The notes under the pieces: generated by a model
What the model was told of the DNA's origin: nothing
Seen by the model: the letters and a program-made list of their open reading frames with translations, nothing else
Database searches by the model: none
In this document: positions 1 through 5,078 of the stretch, in pieces
Position numbering within the stretch: the first letter of the stretch is position 1
Layout: every line of letters begins with the position of its first letter
Position numbers and translations under genes: made by a program
DNA from: Acidimicrobiaceae bacterium
Lineage (GTDB): Bacteria; Actinomycetota; Acidimicrobiia; Acidimicrobiales; RAAP-2
Length of the DNA stretch: 5,764 nucleotides
Direction: 5' to 3'
Assembly (NCBI GenBank): GCA_030838245.1
Contig: JAUTXB010000242.1
Location: 1-5,764 of the forward strand

Positions 1-634
1 CGACGCCGGTGACCTCTCGGGCCCGAAGTGCGGCGGCGATCCCGAGGGCGGCCGAGTACGTGGCGCCGACACTGGGCCACATCGTCCGCGGGAAAATAGG
101 GCCGGGCCGGTCCGCCCCTCGGACGAGCCCCTCGGGAGCGTCGAACTCGGGATGAGGACCGGGACGACCATTGATGTACTCCATGGCGGTGCCCCGGCGG
201 CCTCTTTGGTCATAGAGCAATCCGGTGCGGGCGGCCACGAGCCCGTCGTAGCCGGGACGGTCCCGGTGTTCAGGGTGATCGCCGTAACCGGTGATCGAGC
301 AGGTGATCAACCGAGGATTGACAGCCACGAGACTGTCGTGGTCGAGGCCGAGGCTGGCCATGGTCCCAGGCGAGAAGCTGTCAACCACTACGTCGGCTCT
401 GTCCACGAGCCCCAAGAACGCCTTACGGCCCTCTTCGGAGCGCAGGTCGATCCGGGCACTGCGCTTGCCCCGGTGCCACACCCGGTATCCGGATTGATGG
501 CGGAACGGATCGCCGTCAGGAGGTTCGACTCGAGTGACCTCTGCGCCGTTGTCGGCCAACAGCATTGTCGTCATCGGACCAGCTGTGCCCCAGGAGAGAT
601 CGATCACGTGCAGACCGTCAAATACGCCTGTCAT
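1..634 (-). CDS. CaiB/BaiF family (class III) CoA-transferase, N-terminal part, truncated by window edge
   Basis: Family members move CoA between carboxylic acids in the cytoplasm, often to activate a substrate for beta-oxidation-like breakdown. I translated the minus strand from the ATG at 634; it stays open for 211 codons to the window edge. Visible family features are the N-terminal FDGLHVIDLSWGTAGP block (residues 5-20), LLADNGAEVTRVEPPDGDP (25-43), the RGKRSARIDL segment (55-64), the SITGYG turn (113-118), PGYDGLVA (127-134) and the helix ending ALGIAAALRARE (196-207). Counting back from that helix, the position that normally holds the catalytic Asp is Ser188 (in WPSVGA), so single-domain activity is doubtful. 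It may be a subfamily member, possibly a two-domain protein whose other half carries the Asp. It lies 53 bases after the SDR gene on the same strand, probably in one operon. Family call firm; substrate unknown. Confidence 0.9.
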   Translation of the reverse strand, partial: MTGVFDGLHVIDLSWGTAGPMTTMLLADNGAEVTRVEPPDGDPFRHQSGYRVWHRGKRSARIDLRSEEGRKAFLGLVDRADVVVDSFSPGTMASLGLDHDSLVAVNPRLITCSITGYGDHPEHRDRPGYDGLVAARTGLLYDQRGRRGTAMEYINGRPGPHPEFDAPEGLVRGADRPGPIFPRTMWPSVGATYSAALGIAAALRAREVTGV

Positions 635-642
635 CCGCAGCG

Positions 643-649
643 CCCCCTT
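643..649 (-). promoter_or_regulatory. Ribosome binding site of the CoA-transferase gene
   Basis: On the minus strand AAGGGGG stands 8 bases before the ATG at 634. It supports this start, which also places the conserved N-terminal CaiB block at residue 5. Confidence 0.65.
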
Positions 650-687
650 CGACACCCTCGTTCTACCGCCACTCACCCTAGCACTTA

Positions 688-1500
688 CTATGTGAAGTCC
701 GACCCGCCATCCACGTTGACATCCGCCCCGGTCATGTAGGTGTTCAGCTTCGAACCCAAAAAGGCGATGACCGGCCCGATCTCGGCGGGATCGCCCGCTC
801 GATCGAGATAGGCCGGATGACCAAAGTCCTCTCGGATGACCCGCATGGCGTCGGTCAGGCTTTCGCTGTCAATACCGCGCTCAGCCGGCAGCGACTGCAA
901 GTACCCCTTCATGCCCTCCGACAGAAAGGAGCCCGGCGACACTGCATTCACGAGGATGTTCTCGGGGGCCAACGACTGGGCCAAGTTCTTGGTCAGGCTG
1001 GTGAGTGCTGCCTTGGCCGCGGTGTAGGCGATCAGTTCCGGACTCTGGCGCTTTGTCGAATGGGCCGACACGTTCACAATGCGACCGAATGTGCCTTGGC
1101 GGAGCATCGGCAGAGCGCGGCGAATGCAGCGAACCGCTCCCAGCGTCCCCACGTCGAAGGTCGCCTTCCACTCATCGTCGTCGATGTCGTCGAAGGAACC
1201 GACGCCCACTTCCACCGGGCCGGCTGCGTTGACCAGCACTTCCAAGCCCGTCCAGCGCGAGCGGAGCACGTCGAAGGCCCGTTCCAGTTCAGCATCGTTG
1301 GTCATGTCAGCTACGAGCCCGAGGACATCAGGGCTCCCTCGCTGGCGGAGGGTGGACACCGTTTCCTCCACTGCCGCCGGGCTCCGGGCCAGGACGGCCA
1401 CCCGCGCCCGCTCGCCGGCAAACACCTCGGCCGCCGCCCGCCCCATGCCACGAGATCCGCCCGCGATCAGTACTCGAGCACCGTCCAAACCCAGGTCCAC
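688..1500 (-). CDS. SDR family NAD(P)-dependent oxidoreductase
   Basis: A 270-residue classical short-chain dehydrogenase/reductase, a soluble enzyme that interconverts alcohols and ketones. The Rossmann glycine motif GGSRGMG is at residues 14-20, the adenine-contacting Asp at 65 (VADM), NAAG at 91-94, the catalytic Ser at 145 (NVSAHS), YTAAK with Tyr159 and Lys163, SPG at 188-190 and the C-terminal TGADVNVDGG at 257-266. Arg17 and Arg39, after the second strand, suggest preference for NADP(H); this is inference. The Asn of the usual Asn-Ser-Tyr-Lys tetrad is replaced: the segment that normally reads VNxxG is VGTLG (117-121), giving Gly118. The start is GTG. No Shine-Dalgarno precedes it, but a TAAAAT box ends six bases upstream, so it is probably translated from a leaderless mRNA. 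It is likely cotranscribed with the downstream CoA-transferase gene. Substrate not determinable. Confidence 0.93.
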   Translation of the reverse strand: MDLGLDGARVLIAGGSRGMGRAAAEVFAGERARVAVLARSPAAVEETVSTLRQRGSPDVLGLVADMTNDAELERAFDVLRSRWTGLEVLVNAAGPVEVGVGSFDDIDDDEWKATFDVGTLGAVRCIRRALPMLRQGTFGRIVNVSAHSTKRQSPELIAYTAAKAALTSLTKNLAQSLAPENILVNAVSPGSFLSEGMKGYLQSLPAERGIDSESLTDAMRVIREDFGHPAYLDRAGDPAEIGPVIAFLGSKLNTYMTGADVNVDGGSDFT

Positions 1501-1502
1501 TC

Positions 1503-1515
1503 GGATATTTTATCC
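1503..1515. repeat. Perfect inverted repeat GGATA-TTT-TATCC, possible operator
   Basis: Two 5-base arms separated by three bases form a perfect palindrome that covers the putative -10 box of the SDR gene. It lies in the 108-base region between two divergent genes, where a bound repressor could control both. The arms are short, so chance remains possible; no regulator gene is present in the window. Confidence 0.35.
1507..1512 (-). promoter_or_regulatory. Putative -10 box (TAAAAT) giving a leaderless SDR transcript
   Basis: On the minus strand TAAAAT is followed by six bases (ATCCGA) and then the GTG start at 1500, so transcription would begin at or next to the start codon. This fits the TANNNT consensus and spacing of actinobacterial leaderless genes. 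No convincing -35 element was found 16-18 bases upstream. Confidence 0.5.
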
Positions 1516-1535
1516 AATACAGACCGGCTCGTTGC

Positions 1536-1541
1536 TACGCT
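1536..1541 (+). promoter_or_regulatory. Weak candidate -10 box (TACGCT) for the amidohydrolase gene
   Basis: TACGCT matches TANNNT and would give a leader of about 60 bases before the start at 1609. No good -35 element accompanies it (TCCAAT lies 17 bases upstream), so this is only a candidate. Confidence 0.2.
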
Positions 1542-1590
1542 CTCATTGGAGGTACGCCGCGGTCGCCCGGCGCAGGAGCGTGGGTCCGGC

Positions 1591-1600
1591 AAAGGAAAGG
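1591..1600 (+). promoter_or_regulatory. Ribosome binding site of the amidohydrolase gene
   Basis: The purine run AAAGGAAAGG ends 8 bases before the ATG at 1609. It decides the start: the frame stays open back to 817, but that stretch is antisense to the SDR gene and shows no family similarity, whereas conserved amidohydrolase sequence begins a few residues after 1609. Confidence 0.7.
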
Positions 1601-1608
1601 ATGTCCCG

Positions 1609-2889
1609 ATGGACGCACATGACATGATCTTGGTCAGCGTGGATGACCACTTAGTCGAGCCGCCCGACGTCTTTACCAACCACATCCCCGCTTCCTTCAA
1701 GAGTCGGGCGCCCAAGGTCGTCAAGACCCCCGACGGTTCAGACGTATGGACGTTCAACGGCTCCACCATCCCCAATATCGGACTCAACGCAGTGGCTGGT
1801 CGCCCGAAGGAGGAGTACGGCATCGAGCCCACGGCGTTCGACGAAATGCGACCGGGGTGCTACGACGTGCACGAGCGCATCAAGGACATGAACGCTGGTG
1901 GTGTGCTCGGCTCGATGTGCTTCCCGTCTTTTCCTGGGTTCAGTGCCCGTCTGTTCGCCAGTGCCGAGGACAAGGAATTGGCGGCGGCGGTGGTCCGTGC
2001 ATACAACGACTGGCACGTCGACGAGTGGTGTGGTGCCTACCCGGGGCGGTTCATTCCCATGGCCGTACCCATGCTTTGGGACGCCGAGCTCTGTGCGGCC
2101 GAAGTTCGCCGATTGGCCAAGAAGGGCGTACATTCGCTCACCTTCACCGAGAACCCGGCCACGCTCGGCTATCCGAGTTTCCATGATGAGTCGTGGGACC
2201 CCCTGTGGGCGGCCTTATGCGACGAGGGCGTGGTGCTCTCCATCCACCTGGGGTCGTCCGGTCAGCTCACCGTGACCGCTCCCGATGCTCCTCTCGACGT
2301 CATGATCACCCTCCAGCCGATGAACATCTGTCAGGCCGCGGCAGACCTCCTGTGGTCGCGAGTCATCAAGAAGTTCCCATCGATCCGGATTGCCTTGTCA
2401 GAGGGCGGGACGGGATGGATCCCCTATTTTCTCGATCGCCTCGATCGTACCTACGAGATGCACCATCTCTGGACGGGTCAGGACTTTGGCGGATCGCTAC
2501 CCAGCGAGGTGTTCCGGGAGCATTTCCTGACCTGCTTCATCAACGACCCGGTCGGCATACAACTGCGCGAGTCCATCGGCCTGGACAACATCGCATGGGA
2601 ATGCGACTACCCGCACTCGGACTCATCATGGCCCGTGGCCGCCGAAGAGCTGGCCCAGGTGGCCGCCACGGTGCCGGACTCCAACCTGGACAAGATCACC
2701 TACCAGAACGCTTGCCGGTGGTTCTCGTTCGATCCCTTCGCCCTCCGGACCAAAGAACAGTCGACGGTGGCGGCGCTCAGAGCCGAGGCTGTCGGGCACT
2801 CGGTCGAAGTGCGGTCGTTCGACAAGGGGCGACTGGAGCACAAGACGCCCATGTCATTAGGGGAGCTCGCCGAGCAGGCCTCGGCCTGA
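1609..2889 (+). CDS. Amidohydrolase family 2 (ACMSD-like TIM-barrel) metal-dependent hydrolase/decarboxylase
   Basis: A 426-residue protein of the amidohydrolase-2 group, which includes ACMSD and gamma-resorcylate decarboxylase and acts on carboxylated rings or related C-C and C-N bonds using a divalent metal. The N-terminal metal motif is VDDHLVEPPDVF (residues 11-22; Asp12 and His14). His213 lies in LSIHLGSSG, Glu265 in ALSEGGTGWIPYFLDRLDR (262-280), and Asp333 with His336 in WECDYPHSD (330-338), the C-terminal barrel motif with the catalytic Asp. Where ACMSD-type enzymes have a fourth His, this protein reads SEGG, so metal binding is probably Asp/His/His/Asp-like or relies on Glu265. Residues about 380-426 form a charged tail beyond the barrel. 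It is transcribed alone, divergent from the SDR gene and convergent with the binding-protein gene. Family is clear; reaction and substrate are not. Confidence 0.92.
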   Translation: MDAHDMILVSVDDHLVEPPDVFTNHIPASFKSRAPKVVKTPDGSDVWTFNGSTIPNIGLNAVAGRPKEEYGIEPTAFDEMRPGCYDVHERIKDMNAGGVLGSMCFPSFPGFSARLFASAEDKELAAAVVRAYNDWHVDEWCGAYPGRFIPMAVPMLWDAELCAAEVRRLAKKGVHSLTFTENPATLGYPSFHDESWDPLWAALCDEGVVLSIHLGSSGQLTVTAPDAPLDVMITLQPMNICQAAADLLWSRVIKKFPSIRIALSEGGTGWIPYFLDRLDRTYEMHHLWTGQDFGGSLPSEVFREHFLTCFINDPVGIQLRESIGLDNIAWECDYPHSDSSWPVAAEELAQVAATVPDSNLDKITYQNACRWFSFDPFALRTKEQSTVAALRAEAVGHSVEVRSFDKGRLEHKTPMSLGELAEQASA

Positions 2890-2898
2890 GCCCGGTCT

Positions 2899-2918
2899 CG
2901 ACGGCCGTTGGGCCGTCG
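2899..2918. terminator. Bidirectional hairpin between convergent genes
   Basis: CGACGGCC and GGCCGTCG form a perfect 8-bp stem with loop GTTG. It starts 9 bases after the amidohydrolase stop and lies 13 bases beyond the binding-protein stop on the other strand, so it can serve both. There is no T tract on either side, as is frequent in actinobacterial terminators. An alternative pairing of CCGTC at 2913-2917 with GACGG at 2927-2931 is weaker. Confidence 0.65.
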
Positions 2919-2931
2919 GACTATCGGACGG

Positions 2932-4032
2932 TCACGGCTCGAAGAGGCCTTCGAACTCCAGCGTCGCATTGCGAACCCGCCCGTAGAGCAACCAGTCGCC
3001 TCGGAACATGCCGTGTTCGTAGGGTGCGCAGGCGATGTGGGTACGCGGGCCACCCGTGGTGCTCGACATGAAGCGGATTCGCTCGAGGCCCTGCTTCAGG
3101 CCGGAGCCGGTGAGCGTCGGCGCCCGGAACAGACCTTCGGCCAGGACCCGCGCTGTGTCGTAGGCCAGAATCGGGATGGCGTTCGGCCACAAAGGTGGAC
3201 TCTCGCCGTAGCGGGCGACAAACCGGTCGTGAAATCCTTCGACCCGCGGGTTGCTCGGGTCGAACTGGTCGATGCCCACCCACCCCTCGAACTTCTCGAA
3301 GCCCATCAGGTAGAACATGAACGCAGTGCTCATGATGCGGGGTGGGTCCCAGGAGAGCTGGTCGAGCGCATCACGCAGGAGTCCCTGGAGCGCCAGCATG
3401 CCGTAGCCCATGTAGCAGAGTGCATCGGGGCCCGACCGTCGGAGGGTGTCGAGATTCTCGGCAAGATCGGCTGGATGCTGGCTCACGGTCTCGAGGGCGA
3501 CGATGCTCAACCCGTGCCGGCGGCACTCCTGACGGAAGAAACGGAAGTACTCGTCGCCGTTGGGCGACACCTCGCTCAGCACGGCGATCCGCTTGTAGCC
3601 CTTCCGTGCGAGCCAGGATGCGCACAGAGCGGCGTCGGCGCCACAGTCGCCGTTTCCGAGCCGAAAGCAGTACTCGCCGCAAAGTTGTTCCGTGCCAGCC
3701 CAGCTGATCAGCGGAACGTGCAGCTCGTTGGCCAGTGGGGCGACGACCATGGCGTTGTCGGAGCTGTACGCACCGGCGACGCCGATGCATCCTTGGTCGA
3801 CCAGGTACCTGAACCCGTCCACGGCGTTGCGGGCCGAGCCGGTGGGCAGTCCTCGTTCGGCATGGATCACGAACTCAACCGGACGGTCGAGCAATCCCTG
3901 TTCGGTGGCCTCGTCGAACGCCATTCGATGGATCTTGTCGTAGCCGCCACCCGGACCATCGAGCGCAGACCCGAGCCAGCCGATCTTGATGGGTTCCGCG
4001 TCTCGGGTCCATGCGTTCGTGCGGGTTTCCAT
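2932..4032 (-). CDS. LivK-type (periplasmic-binding fold, type I) ligand-binding protein without a signal peptide
   Basis: A 366-residue protein resembling substrate-binding proteins of branched-chain amino acid (HAAT) ABC transporters and the cytoplasmic sensor AmiC. IKIGWLGSALDGPGGGYDK (residues 15-33) is the first strand and ligand loop, VDQGCIGVAGAYSSDNAMVVAPLANELHVPLIS (78-110) the second, YKRIAVLSEVSPNGDEYFRFF (146-166) opens lobe two, and WVGIDQFDPSNPRVEGFHDRFVARYGESP (251-279) is a typical late segment. Usual family members begin with a signal peptide or lipobox; here METRTNAWTRDAEP leads straight into the fold with no hydrophobic run. The protein has eight cysteines (82, 118, 122, 130, 137, 170, 206, 335), many for an exported protein. 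The start is fixed by a strong Shine-Dalgarno; a GTG start at 4125 would add 31 residues that also lack a signal peptide. It lies 111 bases after the luciferase-like gene; no permease or ATPase gene is visible. Confidence 0.88.
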   Translation of the reverse strand: METRTNAWTRDAEPIKIGWLGSALDGPGGGYDKIHRMAFDEATEQGLLDRPVEFVIHAERGLPTGSARNAVDGFRYLVDQGCIGVAGAYSSDNAMVVAPLANELHVPLISWAGTEQLCGEYCFRLGNGDCGADAALCASWLARKGYKRIAVLSEVSPNGDEYFRFFRQECRRHGLSIVALETVSQHPADLAENLDTLRRSGPDALCYMGYGMLALQGLLRDALDQLSWDPPRIMSTAFMFYLMGFEKFEGWVGIDQFDPSNPRVEGFHDRFVARYGESPPLWPNAIPILAYDTARVLAEGLFRAPTLTGSGLKQGLERIRFMSSTTGGPRTHIACAPYEHGMFRGDWLLYGRVRNATLEFEGLFEP

Positions 4033-4038
4033 GGTGGG

Positions 4039-4045
4039 CCTCCTT
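4039..4045 (-). promoter_or_regulatory. Strong Shine-Dalgarno of the binding-protein gene
   Basis: On the minus strand AAGGAGG lies six bases before the ATG at 4032. It is near the consensus and fixes the start, excluding a signal peptide from the upstream part of the frame. Confidence 0.85.
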
Positions 4046-4143
4046 GTGCGTGACCGGTGCGTCAACCAGTCGGAAGAACAATGCCATGAGCTCCGACCAC
4101 ATGGTAGCGAGTTGAACCCTGCCACCCAGTGGCTGGGCGACGA

Positions 4144-4986
4144 CTACGAGAACTCGGCGATGATCCCCGCGTAGCCATCGAGCGTCCGTTCCATCTCGCC
4201 GGCGCTGTGGGTGGGGAACCCGAGCACGATCTCGTCGACACCGAGCGACCGATAATGCTCGAGCTTCCCCGGATCGGGGATGACCCCCATGATCACCACC
4301 TCCAGTGCCGACGGCTCTCGTCCCGCTTCTTCCCAGACCTGTCGGAGCACGGGCAGCGAGGTGCCGAGCCCGGCTCCTCCGTGGGGCATCCAGCCGTCGG
4401 CGTACTCGGCGATGTGGGCGAACGTCCTCGGCCCGGCCGCCGCTCCGACCAGGACGGGCAGCCTCGACTGCGCAGGCTTGGGCCACGACCAGCTCGGCCC
4501 GAAGGTGACGAACTTTCCCGAGAACGCCGCCTCTTCCTGTGTCCACAACGCCCGCATGGCCAAGACGCACTCGCGGACTACGGCGCGCCGCTGCGCTGGG
4601 TCCACGCCGAAGTGAGCCAACTCCTCGAGGTTCCAGCCGTACCCCATACCCAGCACGACCCGTCCCCCGGACAGATAGTCCAGGGTGGCGATCTCCTTGG
4701 CCAAGGTGATGGGGTGATGTTCGGCCACCAGGGCGATCGAAGTACCCAGCCGTATGCTCTCCGTTGCCGACGAGACGGCAGCCAACGTCACCCAGGGATC
4801 GAGGGTCCGTCGGTACTCGTCATTCAGTGTGTCGCCGGTCAACGGGTGCGGGGTCTCGCGCTCGACGGGGATATGGGTGTGCTCGGGAACATAGAAGCAG
4901 TGAAACCCCCGGACCTCTGCAGCCACCGCGGCGGTGACCGGGTTCACGGCATGGTCAGTAGCGAACAAGGCAGTGGAGAACCTCAT
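4144..4986 (-). CDS. Luciferase-like (LLM class) F420-dependent oxidoreductase, Rv2161c-type
   Basis: A 280-residue TIM-barrel oxidoreductase of the bacterial luciferase-like superfamily. The N-terminal FYVPEHTHIPVERETPHP (residues 31-48), the RLGTSIALVAEHHPITLAKE segment (79-98), LDYLSGGRVVLGMGYGWNLEEL (102-123, with the G-x-G-x-G-W-N cofactor loop at 113-119) and LPVLVGAAAGPR (176-187) match the family that includes Mycobacterium Rv2161c. Such proteins are predicted to use coenzyme F420 or FMN and occur in actinobacterial steroid and lipid degradation regions. Length is normal for the family and the protein looks complete. Upstream of the ATG there is only a weak AGGG, but TAGGGT ends six bases before the start, so the mRNA may be leaderless. 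It is probably cotranscribed with the binding-protein gene 111 bases downstream. Cofactor and substrate are inferred only from family. Confidence 0.9.
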   Translation of the reverse strand: MRFSTALFATDHAVNPVTAAVAAEVRGFHCFYVPEHTHIPVERETPHPLTGDTLNDEYRRTLDPWVTLAAVSSATESIRLGTSIALVAEHHPITLAKEIATLDYLSGGRVVLGMGYGWNLEELAHFGVDPAQRRAVVRECVLAMRALWTQEEAAFSGKFVTFGPSWSWPKPAQSRLPVLVGAAAGPRTFAHIAEYADGWMPHGGAGLGTSLPVLRQVWEEAGREPSALEVVIMGVIPDPGKLEHYRSLGVDEIVLGFPTHSAGEMERTLDGYAGIIAEFS

Positions 4987-4992
4987 TGGATG

Positions 4993-4998
4993 ACCCTA
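4993..4998 (-). promoter_or_regulatory. Putative -10 box (TAGGGT) giving a leaderless LLM oxidoreductase transcript
   Basis: On the minus strand TAGGGT is followed by six bases (CATCCA) and the ATG at 4986. This is the same -10 to start distance as for the SDR gene. The -35 region is poorly defined; TTGGCC lies 15 bases upstream. Confidence 0.45.
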
Positions 4999-5036
4999 GT
5001 CAATCGTGACTCGGGCCAACTGGGAAGGGCGCTGCG

Positions 5037-5076
5037 TCCTCCCCTACGATGAGGCCACGAGGCAAGCCGGGGAGGA
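5037..5076 (+). repeat. Inverted repeat that can pair with the Shine-Dalgarno of the FAD dehydrogenase gene
   Basis: TCCTCCCC (5037-5044) is the perfect reverse complement of GGGGAGGA (5069-5076), which is the Shine-Dalgarno of the gene starting at 5079. In a transcript that starts upstream of 5037 an 8-bp stem with a 24-base loop could hide the ribosome binding site. If transcription starts near 5057 the first arm would not be in the RNA. Confidence 0.35.
5045..5050 (+). promoter_or_regulatory. Candidate -10 box (TACGAT) for the FAD dehydrogenase gene
   Basis: TACGAT matches TANNNT closely and would start transcription near 5057, leaving a leader of about 20 bases that includes the Shine-Dalgarno. 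No clear -35 element is visible 17 bases upstream. Confidence 0.3.
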
Positions 5077-5078
5077 AC

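Noticed and set aside
152..739. 195-codon plus-strand frame at the left end
   Set aside because: It lies opposite the CaiB coding sequence and the SDR end; the minus-strand translation is clearly CaiB-like, so this is a shadow.
817..1608. 264-codon upstream extension of the amidohydrolase frame
   Set aside because: It runs antisense through the SDR gene, matches no family and has no ribosome site; the conserved protein begins at 1609 behind AAAGGAAAGG.
2193..3071. 292-codon plus-strand frame overlapping the amidohydrolase 3' half
   Set aside because: It is an Arg/Gly-rich out-of-frame translation that crosses the terminator and runs into the opposite gene; no domain similarity.
2908..4053. 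381-codon open frame on the plus strand opposite the binding-protein gene
   Set aside because: It is antisense to a gene with clear family similarity and a strong ribosome site; its translation has no recognisable domain. Long open antisense frames are expected at high GC.
4033..4125. 31-residue N-terminal extension of the binding protein from a GTG
   Set aside because: It has no ribosome site, is rich in Arg, Ser and Trp without a signal peptide, and the consensus Shine-Dalgarno points to 4032.
4121..4137. Small overlapping hairpins just after the LLM oxidoreductase stop
   Set aside because: The two possible stems (GCCAC/GTGGC and CCCAG/CTGGG) are 5 bp each and mutually exclusive, with no T tract; too weak to call a terminator.
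4129..5052. 307-codon plus-strand frame opposite the LLM oxidoreductase gene
   Set aside because: It is antisense to a complete, well-matched family member and has no supporting motifs.
5049..5078. Upstream in-frame ATG for the KstD-like gene
   Set aside because: No Shine-Dalgarno at proper distance; the added MRPRGKPGRN peptide is not typical, and GGGGAGG lies inside it, serving the 5079 start.
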